Assembly (NCBI RefSeq): GCF_049747295.1
Contig: NZ_JBMHJM010000001.1
Coordinates: forward strand, 2,914,001 to 2,978,000
Origin: Afipia sp049747295
GTDB lineage: Bacteria; Pseudomonadota; Alphaproteobacteria; Rhizobiales; Xanthobacteraceae
Reading direction: 5' to 3'
DNA length: 64,000 nt
Both the position numbers and the translations under genes were made by a program. The notes below the pieces were generated by a model. It ran no database searches, had not been told where the DNA came from, and worked only from the letters and a program-made list of their open reading frames with translations. Below are positions 36,401 through 44,565 of the stretch, in pieces (positions within the stretch are counted from its first letter, which is position 1; every line of letters starts with the position of its first letter).

Positions 36401-37360
36401 ATGATCAAAAGCTTGAGATGGTCACTCGTCCTGGCAGGGGTGCTGCTGTCATTTGCAGCGCAGGCTGATCCTTGGCCATCGAAGCTGATCAAGACCGTCA
36501 TTCCTTATGGCGCGGGAAGCGCAACGGACGTTGTGCCGCGCATGATCCTCGATCGCGTTTCCGCCGAACTCGGTCAGCCGATCGTGATCGAAAACCGTAC
36601 CGGCGCCGGCGGCACGATCGGGACCACTGCGGTCGCGCGCGCAGAACCGGATGGTTATACGATCCTCGCTCACTCCTCGGCCTATACGATAACGCCGTCG
36701 ATCATCGCCGATCTGCAGTACGATCCCGTGAAGGATCTCACATCCGTACTGATGATGGGCTACAGCGCCAACGTGATGATCGTCTCCCCATCCAAGCCGT
36801 GGAAGACGATCCAGGAATTCGTCGCGGCCGCGAAACAGAAGAACTCAGGGATCACGTTCGGTTCAGTCGGCGTGGGCACAGCGACGCACATGAGCGCCGA
36901 GAAATTTCGCCTCGCCGCGGGCTTCGAAGCGACGCACATTCCGTATCGCGGCGGATCGGAAGCGATCACCGATATTCTCGGTGGCCGGATTGATTTCTAT
37001 TTCTGCCCACTGGCGACGGCTCTTCCTCTGATCCGCGAAGGTCAGGTTCGCGCGCTTGTGGTGTCCACTGCCAAGCGCGTTGCGGATCTTCCCGATGTGC
37101 CGACGCCGATCGAGGCGGGATACAAGGATGCGGATAGTGCAATCTGGTTCGGCGTCTTCATGCCGTCGAAAACGCCGCGTGATGTCGTTGAAAAATTTCA
37201 CGCTGCAGGCATCAAGGTGCTGGCCGATCCTGCCATGCAGGCAGGATTGAAGCGCCTCGGCGTTGATCCGTGGCCGCTGACGACCAAGGAAATGGATGAG
37301 CTCGTGGGGCGCGAACTCGTTGCCAACGCGCAGCTCGTCAAAGCGGCGGGAATAAAATAA
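36401..37360 (+). CDS. Bug family (TctC-like) substrate-binding protein
   Basis: 319 residues. Sec signal peptide ending AAQA near residue 22, then the Bug signature: WPSKLIKTVIPYGAGSATDVVPRM, VIENRTGAGGTIGT, ARAEPDGYT and the later LPDVPTPIEAGY. Bug proteins bind carboxylates or similar small molecules in the periplasm and pass them to TctAB membrane subunits, or act as sensors. No tctA or tctB is adjacent, so it is an orphan; ligand unknown. GGAG lies upstream of the ATG. A strong terminator follows. Confidence 0.9.
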   Translation: MIKSLRWSLVLAGVLLSFAAQADPWPSKLIKTVIPYGAGSATDVVPRMILDRVSAELGQPIVIENRTGAGGTIGTTAVARAEPDGYTILAHSSAYTITPSIIADLQYDPVKDLTSVLMMGYSANVMIVSPSKPWKTIQEFVAAAKQKNSGITFGSVGVGTATHMSAEKFRLAAGFEATHIPYRGGSEAITDILGGRIDFYFCPLATALPLIREGQVRALVVSTAKRVADLPDVPTPIEAGYKDADSAIWFGVFMPSKTPRDVVEKFHAAGIKVLADPAMQAGLKRLGVDPWPLTTKEMDELVGRELVANAQLVKAAGIK

Positions 37361-37398
37361 ACGCAGAGAAGCGAATATTTGCGGATTATTAATAGTGA

Positions 37399-37429
37399 AT
37401 CGGCCCGCGTAATGCGGGCCGATATTTTT
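37399..37429 (+). terminator. Intrinsic terminator after the Bug gene
   Basis: A perfect 10-bp GC-rich stem (37399-37408 with 37414-37423), five-base loop and ATTTTT tail, starting 38 bases after the stop codon of the Bug gene. Confidence 0.85.
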
Positions 37430-37445
37430 ATGATAATCTTTAGCG

Positions 37446-37637
37446 ATGATCAGGCTCGTGACAGTTGCTTCGGTGCTGTCGTCGAATACCGGTCCTGCAC
37501 CGGTGATCGACACGAAGGACGATTCTGCCGCGTCCTACTGGGCATCCAGGCTAAAAGTTTCACCTGAAGAGATCGCCCACGCGGTGTCGAAAGTCGGTCC
37601 CTCAGTGGCGGCCGTGCGTCGATATCTCGGCAAATAG
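37446..37637 (+). CDS. DUF3606 small protein
   Basis: 63 residues. The C-terminal 40 residues match the DUF3606 pattern: D-S-x-x-YWASRLKVSPEEIAHAV followed by KVGPSVAAVRRYLGK. Function unknown; members are soluble, small and common in alphaproteobacteria. The first 20 residues are less certain and the start may be internal. It lies between the terminator of the Bug gene and the end of the convergent CsbD-like gene. Confidence 0.7.
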   Translation: MIRLVTVASVLSSNTGPAPVIDTKDDSAASYWASRLKVSPEEIAHAVSKVGPSVAAVRRYLGK

Positions 37638-37663
37638 AACCCCCGTCACGTTCTCTCGACTGT

Positions 37664-38038
37664 TCAGCGATAATAGTAATCGCGGAAGGTGCGGCGGCGC
37701 GGTGGGCGATTCAGGATGAGGGCCAACGCAAACCCCACGGCGCCGGCCACGAGCAGCGCGCCGAGTGGCTGTTCCTTCACAGTTGAGGCGACCGCGCGGC
37801 TACCTTCCCGATAGTATTCGCTGCCGGTGTCCATCGCATCCTTGGCGAAACTGCTTGCAGCTTCACCAACCTCACGCGCGGTATCCTTGGCCTGGCCGTA
37901 GAGATTTTGTGCTGTGCCGGATGCCTCGCGTGCACGTCCGGATGCTTCGCGCGCGGTATCGCCTGTTGCGCGTCCGAAAGCACTCTCGACCTTGCCCGCG
38001 GCATCGTTCGCCGCGCCCGTAATTCTATCCTTATCCAT
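37664..38038 (-). CDS. CsbD-like stress protein with C-terminal membrane anchor
   Basis: 124 residues. Residues 1-30 (MDKDRITGAANDAAGKVE) match the CsbD family; the middle is an Ala/Arg/Glu-rich helical stretch with repeated REASG and TARE units; residues about 88-110 (GALLVAGAVGFALALIL) form a membrane helix followed by an Arg-rich tail, as in DUF883/ElaB-type proteins. So it combines two small stress-protein types. GGAGGA lies before the ATG. Upstream a GGAAC box with AGTT at the right distance suggests general-stress control. Divergent from the DUF2171 gene. Confidence 0.75.
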   Translation of the reverse strand: MDKDRITGAANDAAGKVESAFGRATGDTAREASGRAREASGTAQNLYGQAKDTAREVGEAASSFAKDAMDTGSEYYREGSRAVASTVKEQPLGALLVAGAVGFALALILNRPPRRRTFRDYYYR

Positions 38039-38064
38039 GGATGATCCTCCTGATATGGCAGGCT

Positions 38065-38089
38065 AACTGCCGTCATGTCCGAGGGTTCC
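38065..38089 (-). promoter_or_regulatory. Possible EcfG-type promoter for the CsbD-like gene
   Basis: GGAAC on the minus strand (38089-38085), a 16-base spacer, then AGTT (38068-38065), one base off the CGTT consensus. Placed about 27 bases before the start codon, with the ribosome site between. Confidence 0.4.
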
Positions 38090-38192
38090 GTGGAGCGATC
38101 AAATCACCAATTTGCCGCAGATGTTGTGAAGCGGTTCCCGCAACTCCCCGATCTTTTCGTCGTTAGCGTGAGGCAGACACGGAGATGAAGCA

Positions 38193-38414
38193 ATGATGGA
38201 TCTTTCGAAAATCAAGGAACATATGGATGTGTTCGATTCCACCGGAAAGAACATCGGTCAGGTCGACCATCTGGAAGGCAAGGATAAGATCAAGCTCACC
38301 AAGAGCAGCTCCCCTGACGGGCAGCATCATTTCGTACCGGTGGCATGGATCGATCACATCGATACCCATGTTCACCTCAAGAAACCGGTGAGTGACGTGA
38401 CCACCATGATGTAA
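38193..38414 (+). CDS. DUF2171 protein
   Basis: 73 residues (or 72 if the second ATG is used). The sequence fits DUF2171: IKEHMDVFDSTGKNIGQVDHLEG, then HHFVPVAWIDHID and VHLKKP near the end. This is a PRC-barrel-like small beta domain; function unknown. GGAG lies eight bases before the first ATG. Divergent from the CsbD-like gene; such pairs are frequent among stress genes. A strong terminator follows. Confidence 0.85.
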   Translation: MMDLSKIKEHMDVFDSTGKNIGQVDHLEGKDKIKLTKSSSPDGQHHFVPVAWIDHIDTHVHLKKPVSDVTTMM

Positions 38415-38482
38415 GCGTTGCAGGCGGTCGCGCGAGGTCAGCAGACTTCGAGATCGCAAACTTGGCCTAACAAACTTGGCCC

Positions 38483-38518
38483 AAGAAGGCCCGCTCAACC
38501 GAGCGGGCCTTCTTGTTT
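38483..38518. terminator. Bidirectional intrinsic terminator
   Basis: A perfect 14-bp stem (38483-38496 with 38501-38514) with an AACC loop, TT-rich on the right and AA-rich on the left. It stands between the convergent DUF2171 gene and the haloperoxidase-like gene and can serve both. Confidence 0.85.
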
Positions 38519-38535
38519 GGAAAATCTGACCTGTT

Positions 38536-39360
38536 TCAACTTTTGATAAACGCGAGAAGATCGGCGTTGATTGTTTCAGCCTCCGTGGTCGGCATGCCGT
38601 GCGGAAAACCCTTGTAGGTTTTCAGGGTGCCGTTCTTCACCAGCTTGGCGCTGAGCGGACCGGAGTCGGCATAGGGCACGATCTGATCGTCATCGCCGTG
38701 CATGACCAGAACCGGCACCGTGATCTTCTTGAGATCATCGGTGAAGTCCGTCTGCGAGAAAGCGACAATGCCGTCGTAATGCGCCTTGGCACCGCCCATC
38801 ATTCCCTGCCGCCACCAATTCTGGATGATGGCTTCTGAGGGCTTCGCACCTGGCCGATTGAAACCATAGAACGGTCCTGACGGCAGATCGCGATAGAACT
38901 GGGAGCGATTTGCAGCGAGCTGCGCCTGGAGATCGTCAAACACGCTCTTCGGCAGACCGCCGGGATTGTTCGGCGTTTGCACCATGATCGGTGGGACCGC
39001 GCTGATCAGCGCAGCTTTGGCAACGCGGCTTTCGCCGTGACGACCGATATAGTGTGCAACCTCGCCGCCGCCGGTCGAGTGGCCGACATGCACGGCATTC
39101 TTCAGGTCAAGATGTGCGGTCAGTGCTGCGAGGTCGTCAGCGTAGTGATCCATGTCATGGCCGTCTCCGGTCTGGGTGGATCGGCCGTGGCCGCGGCGAT
39201 CATGAGCGATAACGCGAAAACCCTTGTTCAGAAAGAACAGCATCTGGGTGTCCCAGTCATCTGCCGAAAGAGGCCAGCCATGACTGAAAACGATCGGTTG
39301 CCCTGAACCCCAATCCTTATAAAAAATTTCGGTACCGTCTTTGACTGTAATGCTTGGCAT
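38536..39360 (-). CDS. Alpha/beta hydrolase, cofactor-free haloperoxidase type
   Basis: 274 residues. The fold and motifs are those of the non-heme chloroperoxidase/bromoperoxidase subgroup: FSHGWPLSADDWD, the nucleophile elbow GHSTGGGEV with Ser, the acid in HGDDDQIVP and the His in FPHGMPTT. Such enzymes act as esterases or perhydrolases; haloperoxidation is a side activity. ATG chosen seven codons inside the longest frame because AGAGGA precedes it at a suitable distance. wrbA lies upstream on the same strand but two terminators stand between, so it is probably its own unit. Confidence 0.88.
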   Translation of the reverse strand: MPSITVKDGTEIFYKDWGSGQPIVFSHGWPLSADDWDTQMLFFLNKGFRVIAHDRRGHGRSTQTGDGHDMDHYADDLAALTAHLDLKNAVHVGHSTGGGEVAHYIGRHGESRVAKAALISAVPPIMVQTPNNPGGLPKSVFDDLQAQLAANRSQFYRDLPSGPFYGFNRPGAKPSEAIIQNWWRQGMMGGAKAHYDGIVAFSQTDFTDDLKKITVPVLVMHGDDDQIVPYADSGPLSAKLVKNGTLKTYKGFPHGMPTTEAETINADLLAFIKS

Positions 39361-39485
39361 CTCGATGTCCTCTTGAATCAATCCACAAACCTAGCGGACG
39401 GAATGTAGCGAATCCTCGTGGCATTTGCGCGGCCCGACATCGTCGCCTTAAGTATAGGCCGATCGTCCCTAAGGTGTAGGTTCGC

Positions 39486-39522
39486 AAAATAAACGCCTGT
39501 CCTCGAGAGCGAGACAGGCGTT
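39486..39522 (-). terminator. Second terminator downstream of wrbA
   Basis: A 10-bp stem (39492-39501 with 39513-39522) with an 11-base loop; on the minus strand it is followed by TTTATTTTG. It follows the first wrbA terminator by about 20 bases. Confidence 0.75.
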
Positions 39523-39542
39523 CGTTGGCATTGTGTGGTCTG

Positions 39543-39578
39543 AAAAAAACGGCGGCATCGATACCGATACTGCCGTTT
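39543..39578 (-). terminator. Intrinsic terminator after wrbA
   Basis: On the minus strand AAACGGC pairs with GCCGTTT (39572-39578 with 39547-39553), extended by a four-base ATCG/CGAT inner stem, and ends in seven T. It starts seven bases after the wrbA stop. Confidence 0.8.
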
Positions 39579-39584
39579 CTTTAA

Positions 39585-40184
39585 TTAGCCGTGCAGCTTC
39601 TTGGCTGTTTCGGCGATGGTCCTGCCCTGGTAGCGGGCGGCGTTGAGTTCGTTCTCGCTTGGCTGACGGCTGCCGTCGCTGTCGGTGATGGTCGAGGCGC
39701 CATAAGGCGAACCGCCGGTGATTTCTTTCACGCCCATCTGTCCGGCAAATCCGTAGTTCAAGCCGACAACCACCATACCGAAGTGCAAAAGGTTGGTGAT
39801 GATCGAGAACAAAGTCGTTTCCTGGCCGCCATGTTGCGTGCCCGTCGATGTAAATGCACCGCCGACCTTGCCGTGCAGTGCGCCCTTCGCCCACAGGCCG
39901 CCGGCCTGGTCGAGGAAGTTCGCCATCTGCGAGGTGATACGGCCGAAGCGTGTGCCGGTGCCGACGATGATGGCGTCATAATTCGCAAGGTCTTCAATCT
40001 TCGCGATCGGCGCGGCCTGATCCACCTTGTAATACGAGGCCTTGGCAACCTCGGCGGAAACGAGCTCCGGCACGCGTTTGATGTCGACGGTCGCGCCGGC
40101 TTCACGAGCGCCCTCGGCGACAGCGTTCGCCATCGCCTCGATGTGGCCGTAAGCCGAATAATAAAGAACGAGAACCTTAGCCAT
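39585..40184 (-). CDS. wrbA: NAD(P)H:quinone oxidoreductase
   Basis: 199 residues, the usual WrbA length. It is a flavodoxin-fold FMN enzyme that reduces quinones by two electrons, avoiding semiquinones. Motifs: VLVLYYSAYGHIEAMA for the FMN phosphate loop, AIIVGTGTRFGRITSQMANFLDQ, and TSTGTQHGGQETTL, all diagnostic. The ATG four codons inside the longest frame gives the family start MAKVLVLYYS; GGAG lies ten bases before it. It stands with the pirin and SDR genes in a group that looks aimed at quinones or electrophiles. Confidence 0.95.
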   Translation of the reverse strand: MAKVLVLYYSAYGHIEAMANAVAEGAREAGATVDIKRVPELVSAEVAKASYYKVDQAAPIAKIEDLANYDAIIVGTGTRFGRITSQMANFLDQAGGLWAKGALHGKVGGAFTSTGTQHGGQETTLFSIITNLLHFGMVVVGLNYGFAGQMGVKEITGGSPYGASTITDSDGSRQPSENELNAARYQGRTIAETAKKLHG

Positions 40185-40298
40185 TGTAGTCTCCATTTAC
40201 GGATTGGTATTTCGGTTGTGATGCGAGAGAAAGGTGCTTCAGATTCATTCGCTGTCATGGCTGCACTTTGTGTGCAGGTGACGACAGAAAATCGAGGA

Positions 40299-40997
40299 TC
40301 AGGCTGCGTCGACCATCACGATCTCGGAATCGTCGAGCGCGGTGATCTTCAGCGTTGCTTCGTCCGCGATGGCGAGGCCGTCGCGAGCATTGACGCGAAC
40401 ACCATTGACTTCGACAGTTCCGGCTGCGGGCACGAGGTATCCCTTGCGACCGTTCGCGAGCGCATACTCCGCGCTTTCGCCGGCCTTCAACGTCGTGGCG
40501 AGCACGCGCGCATCCGCACGGATGGGAAGTGCCTCCTTATCCGCCTCAAAGCCGCTGGCAACCGTGACGAGTTTGCCGGAGCGATCCGCTTTCGGGAAAG
40601 GCTTGGCACCCCATGTCGGCTGGCCGCCTTCTCTCGTTGGCTCGATCCAGATCTGAAACAGCGTCGTCTTCACGGGCTCGAGGTTGTATTCGGCGTGCCG
40701 GATTCCCGAGCCTGCGCTCATCACCTGAACGTCGCCGGCCTCAGTGCGTCCCTTGTTGCCAAGGCTGTCCTGATGGGTGATTGCGCCTTCGCGGACGTAA
40801 GTGATGATTTCCATGTTGGCATGGGGATGCGCGGGAAAGCCGGTATTGGGCTCGATCTCGTCGTCGTTCCAGACGCGCAGCGCGCCGTGGCCCATGTTGT
40901 TGGGATCGTAGTGGCTGCCGAATGAGAAGTGATGCTTGGCCTTCAACCAGCCGTGATCGGCACCGCCAAGCTTATTGAAAGGACGAAGTTCAATCAT
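40299..40997 (-). CDS. Pirin family protein (YhhW-like)
   Basis: 232 residues, a bicupin. The metal-binding HPH in FPAHPHANMEIITYV, the next His in ITHQDSLGN and His/Glu in SAGSGIRHAEYN form the pirin iron site in the N-terminal cupin; the C-terminal cupin is degenerate. Bacterial members can show quercetin 2,3-dioxygenase activity or bind other proteins. The start MIELRPF is the family start; an upstream Met 16 codons earlier is not. It lies between the SDR gene (80 bases) and wrbA on the same strand. Confidence 0.88.
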   Translation of the reverse strand: MIELRPFNKLGGADHGWLKAKHHFSFGSHYDPNNMGHGALRVWNDDEIEPNTGFPAHPHANMEIITYVREGAITHQDSLGNKGRTEAGDVQVMSAGSGIRHAEYNLEPVKTTLFQIWIEPTREGGQPTWGAKPFPKADRSGKLVTVASGFEADKEALPIRADARVLATTLKAGESAEYALANGRKGYLVPAAGTVEVNGVRVNARDGLAIADEATLKITALDDSEIVMVDAA

Positions 40998-41037
40998 TGG
41001 ATTGGCTTTCTTCTTGGGGACAGTGAAGGGAGAGGGC

Positions 41038-41064
41038 CAAGCCACGCGGGTCCCGCGTGGCTTG
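41038..41064. terminator. Strong hairpin after the SDR gene
   Basis: A 27-base near-perfect palindrome: 13-base arms (41038-41050 and 41052-41064) around one base. It lies 13 bases after the SDR stop and before the pirin start. There is no T-run, so it may be a weak terminator or an mRNA stabiliser. Confidence 0.5.
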
Positions 41065-41077
41065 ATGGAGTCTAGTG

Positions 41078-41827
41078 TCAGGCAAGCACGCCACCATCGA
41101 CGTTGAGAACGGTGCCGGTGACGAAGGACGCCCCGGGACTCGCGAGAAAGACCACACCCGCAGCGATCTCTTCCGGAGTGCCATACCGTTGCAGTGCATG
41201 CAGCATGCGCTGACCTTCGGCTTGCGCGCCGTCGGCCGGGTTCATGTCCGTGTTGATGGAGCCCGGCTGCAGAACGTTCACCGTGATGCCGCGCGGACCG
41301 AGGTCCCGTGCTGCGCCTTTCGAGTAGCCGACGATCGCCGCCTTGCTCGCGGTGTAATCGGCCAGTCCCGGAAACGAGGCACGGTCTGCAAGGAAAGAAC
41401 CGATGGTGACGATACGGCCGCCTTCGCCCATGAGCTGTGAAGCCGCGCGGATCGCCGTCACGACGCCGTTGACGTTAATCGCATACTGACGATTGAAGGC
41501 GGCGACATCACTTTTGGGATCATCGACAGCACCACCAACGGCCACACCCGCATTGTTAATGAGGATATCGAGGCGGCCAAATTGCACGGCAACGTCCCTG
41601 ATCAGTTGCTCGACTTCTGCCGGCTCTGCCTGATCGGCCTTGAAGGCCTTTGCCTTCACGCCCTTGGCCTGCAATTCGCGCACAACCGCCTCGGCCTTGT
41701 CCGGAGATGACGTGTAGCTGATGGCGACATCCGCGCCTTCATCAGCGAGTGCTTTGGCGCTCGCCGCGCCGATGCCGCGTGAACCGCCGGTAACGAGTGC
41801 AACTTTCCCTTTGAGTGTCTTGGTCAT
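41078..41827 (-). CDS. Short-chain dehydrogenase/reductase
   Basis: 249 residues, classical SDR. The cofactor motif TGGSRGIGAA is near residue 14, NNAG near residue 95, and the active-site YTASK (Tyr-x3-Lys) near residue 160. The sequence SYTSSPDKAEAVV after the second strand, without an acidic residue at its end, favours NADP(H). It resembles 3-ketoacyl reductase-like enzymes, but the substrate is unknown. GGAGA lies eight bases before the ATG; a much longer open frame upstream overlaps the LysR gene and is not real. Divergent from that LysR gene, which probably controls it. Confidence 0.9.
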   Translation of the reverse strand: MTKTLKGKVALVTGGSRGIGAASAKALADEGADVAISYTSSPDKAEAVVRELQAKGVKAKAFKADQAEPAEVEQLIRDVAVQFGRLDILINNAGVAVGGAVDDPKSDVAAFNRQYAINVNGVVTAIRAASQLMGEGGRIVTIGSFLADRASFPGLADYTASKAAIVGYSKGAARDLGPRGITVNVLQPGSINTDMNPADGAQAEGQRMLHALQRYGTPEEIAAGVVFLASPGASFVTGTVLNVDGGVLA

Positions 41828-41908
41828 CGCATTTCTCCGTGAGCTCGTTGCTCTTGTTTGATGACCCCTAGCTAAAGGGTTCTGGTTGATGCATAAATAG
41901 AAACTATT

Positions 41909-41923
41909 GAAACTTATCGTTTC
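41909..41923. promoter_or_regulatory. Possible LysR operator between SDR and LysR genes
   Basis: GAAAC, five bases, GTTTC: a perfect inverted repeat of 15 bases in the 125-base divergent region, with another GAAAC-like half (41900-41904) ten bases to the left. LysR regulators bind such dyads. TTGAAA (41907-41912) and TGCTAT (41930-41935), 17 bases apart, could also form a promoter, but close to the LysR ribosome site. Confidence 0.45.
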
Positions 41924-41952
41924 CAAAATTGCTATTAAGGGGGGAGGCCGAC

Positions 41953-42870
41953 ATGCCCAAGTTGCCGGACTTCGAGGGTCTGGCGATCTTCGCGAAGGTC
42001 GTGGAAATGCGATCGTTCGCCAGGGCGGCCACCGAGCTGGCACTGTCCAAGGCAACGGTGTCCAAAGCGGTGACCCGCCTGGAGGAGCGTCTCGGCGCGC
42101 GGCTGTTCAACCGCACCTCGCGGCAACTGGCGTTGACCGACGCGGGTCAAAGATTGTCGGAGCGGGCCGCACGTCTGCTTGTGGATGGCGAAGCTGCCGA
42201 GAACGAGGCGCTTGCGCAGTCGGTGGTGCCGCGCGGGCTGGTCAAGGTCGCGGTCCCGATGACCTATGGCGTGAAGGTTATCTCGCCGCTTCTGCCTGAA
42301 TTTCTTGCGACCTATCCTGAAGTGTCGATCGATCTGCATCTCAGTGATGCAACCGTCGATCTGATCGGGGATGGGTTCGATCTCGGCGTGCGCATCGGCA
42401 GTCTTCCGGACTCATCACTTGTTGCGCGCAGGCTGTCCCCGATGCGGCGTTACACCGTCGCCGCGTCGTCTTACTTGAAGAAGTATGGCTGCCCGACGCA
42501 TCCCATGCATCTCGCGCAGCACAAATGCTTTGCATATGCCTATCTTTCGACCGCGAGCGCCTGGCACTACACCAACGCTGCAGGTGAAGAGGCCTCGGTA
42601 CGCCCCTCCGGGCAACTGCGCGTCAACAATGGCGAGGCCGTGATTGCGTCGCTGATTGCGGGGTTGGGCATCGCGGATCTGCCGGATTTCATCATCGGCG
42701 AGGCTCTGGCGTCGGGACAGGTCGAGGCCATCCTGAAGGACTGGCGGCAACAGGAAGGTTCAGTGCACCTCGTGATGCCGCCGGGCGATCCGCGTCCCGC
42801 GCGGGTCGAGGTGCTCGCAGACTTTCTGACGAAGCATTTATCGGGCGCGTCCATGCGCAAGCGGCGCTAG
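41953..42870 (+). CDS. LysR family transcriptional regulator
   Basis: 305 residues. Residues 1-65 form the winged helix-turn-helix (FAKVVEMRSFARAATELALSKATVSKAV, then LEERLGARLFNRTSRQLALTDAG); the rest is the periplasmic-binding-protein-like effector domain. GGGGAGG lies seven bases before the chosen ATG; an earlier Met would add eight residues. It is divergent from the SDR gene, the usual arrangement for a LysR regulator of its neighbour, so the SDR, and perhaps pirin and wrbA, are likely targets. Effector unknown. Confidence 0.9.
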   Translation: MPKLPDFEGLAIFAKVVEMRSFARAATELALSKATVSKAVTRLEERLGARLFNRTSRQLALTDAGQRLSERAARLLVDGEAAENEALAQSVVPRGLVKVAVPMTYGVKVISPLLPEFLATYPEVSIDLHLSDATVDLIGDGFDLGVRIGSLPDSSLVARRLSPMRRYTVAASSYLKKYGCPTHPMHLAQHKCFAYAYLSTASAWHYTNAAGEEASVRPSGQLRVNNGEAVIASLIAGLGIADLPDFIIGEALASGQVEAILKDWRQQEGSVHLVMPPGDPRPARVEVLADFLTKHLSGASMRKRR

Positions 42871-42923
42871 CCAGTGCTGGTTCATAAAGTTACGGTGCCC
42901 CCCTCATTTCTAAAGGTTCCATC

Positions 42924-44501
42924 ATGCGCAATTTCATGACTCCATCCCGCTCGGTCGCGGTGGGTGAACGCGGCATGGCCGCCACCTCTCATCCGCAGGC
43001 CACGCTTGCTGCCCTCGATATTCTCAAAGCCGGCGGCAACGCGATGGATGCGGCCATCGCGGCCGTCGCCCTGCAGGGCGTCGTGGAGCCGCAGATGACC
43101 GGCGTCGGCGGCGATTGCTTCGTGCTCTATTCGCCCAAAGCGGGCAAGCCGGTGGCATTGAACGGATCCGGCCGGACGCCAGCCAGGACCGATCTCGCGA
43201 CTGCGATGGCGAAGGGTGCAAAGGATCTCGCGCCGACGGCGGTTGAGGGCGTGACGATTCCTGGCGCAATCGATGCGTGGTGCAAGCTCGCCGCCGCTCA
43301 CGGCAGCAAGTCGCTCGAAGAAATTCTCAGGCCTGCCATCGATGCCGCCGAGAACGGTTTCCGTGTCACGCCGCGCGTCGCCGCGGATTGGGCGAAATTC
43401 AAGGCGCGGCTGGAAAGCAATCCTGCGGCGAAGGAGCATTTCCTGCCCGGCGGCGTCGTGCCGGCAATTGGCGATAAACGCAGTCAGCCTGCTCTTGGCA
43501 AGACGTTGCGCCGCGTCGCCCGCGAGGGCCGTTCGGCCTTCTATGAAGGCGAGGTGGCTGAAGAGCTGGCCTCGGTCCTGCAAGCATTAGGCGGCGTGCA
43601 TACCGTCGAAGACTTTGCGGCGCATTTTTCCGAAGATGTCACGCCGATTTCGACCAAATTTCACGGCTACGATATTCTTGAATGCCCGCCCAATGGACAG
43701 GGACTCGCCGCGCTGATGATCCTGCGCGTGTTGGCCGGATTTGACATCAAGTCTCTCGCGGAAGTCGACCGCGTTCACGTGCTGGCTGAAGCAACCAAGG
43801 CGGCCTATCGCGCCCGCGATGCATTTTTCTGCGACCCCGCACATGGTAGGGTCGATGCCGCGCATTTCCTGTCGGACGACACCATCGGCAGGATCCGCAG
43901 CAAGATCGACATGAAGCGCGCGAGCAGCAAAGCCGACTGGGACGATATCGAACATACCGACACCGTGTACGTGACGGTGGTCGACCGCGATCTGAATGCA
44001 GTCTCGTTCATCAACTCGCTGTTCAATCCGTTCGGCAGCGGCATTTACGCGCCGAAGTCGGGCGTGCTGCTACATAACCGCGGTTATGGGTTCAGACTGC
44101 TGCCGGGACATCCGAACGCACTCGCCCCCAACAAGCGACCGATGCACACCATTATTCCCGGCATGGTGATGAAGGATGGACGCTGTCAGATGCCGTTCGG
44201 CGTCATGGGTGGTCACTATCAAGCGACGGGCCATGGCAACTTCCTGTCCAACATCTTTGACCTCGGCATGGACATCCAAGCGGCGTCCGAAGCACCGCGG
44301 TCGTTCGACTTTGATGGCGTCCTGTCTCTTGAGACCACACTTGGGAAGGATGTCGGCGCGGAGCTTGCCGCGCGTGGCCACAACGTGAGCTGGGCGGAAG
44401 CGGCAATCGGTGGTTGTCAGGCAATCTGGATCGACCACGAACGCGGCGCGCTGCTCGGCGCAAGCGACCATCGCAAGGACGGCGTTGCGCTCGGCCTCTG
44501 A
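42924..44501 (+). CDS. Gamma-glutamyltransferase family protein
   Basis: 525 residues, Ntn-hydrolase type made as a precursor that cuts itself into two chains. Family blocks seen are ATSHPQATLAALDILKAGGNAMDAA, GVGGDCFVLY and, near residue 350, DTVYVTVVDRD, where the Thr before VYVTVVD is the expected nucleophile; SLFNPFGSG and HTIIPGMV follow. No signal peptide is visible, unlike the periplasmic E. coli Ggt, so it may act in the cytoplasm. Substrate could be glutathione or another gamma-glutamyl or N-acyl compound. It follows the LysR gene by 53 bases. Confidence 0.88.
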   Translation: MRNFMTPSRSVAVGERGMAATSHPQATLAALDILKAGGNAMDAAIAAVALQGVVEPQMTGVGGDCFVLYSPKAGKPVALNGSGRTPARTDLATAMAKGAKDLAPTAVEGVTIPGAIDAWCKLAAAHGSKSLEEILRPAIDAAENGFRVTPRVAADWAKFKARLESNPAAKEHFLPGGVVPAIGDKRSQPALGKTLRRVAREGRSAFYEGEVAEELASVLQALGGVHTVEDFAAHFSEDVTPISTKFHGYDILECPPNGQGLAALMILRVLAGFDIKSLAEVDRVHVLAEATKAAYRARDAFFCDPAHGRVDAAHFLSDDTIGRIRSKIDMKRASSKADWDDIEHTDTVYVTVVDRDLNAVSFINSLFNPFGSGIYAPKSGVLLHNRGYGFRLLPGHPNALAPNKRPMHTIIPGMVMKDGRCQMPFGVMGGHYQATGHGNFLSNIFDLGMDIQAASEAPRSFDFDGVLSLETTLGKDVGAELAARGHNVSWAEAAIGGCQAIWIDHERGALLGASDHRKDGVALGL

Positions 44502-44514
44502 TGCTCTGCTTTCG

Positions 44515-44554
44515 GCGTCTCGCGCATCCAGCTTTGGCTGGATGTGCAAGACGC
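44515..44554. terminator. Two-tier hairpin between convergent genes
   Basis: Outer stem GCGTCT/AGACGC (44515-44520 with 44549-44554), internal loop, inner stem CATCCAGC/GCTGGATG (44525-44532 with 44537-44544), loop TTTG. No T-run. It sits between the ends of the gamma-glutamyltransferase gene and the small secreted protein gene. Confidence 0.45.
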
Positions 44555-44565
44555 GTTAGCCGTCT

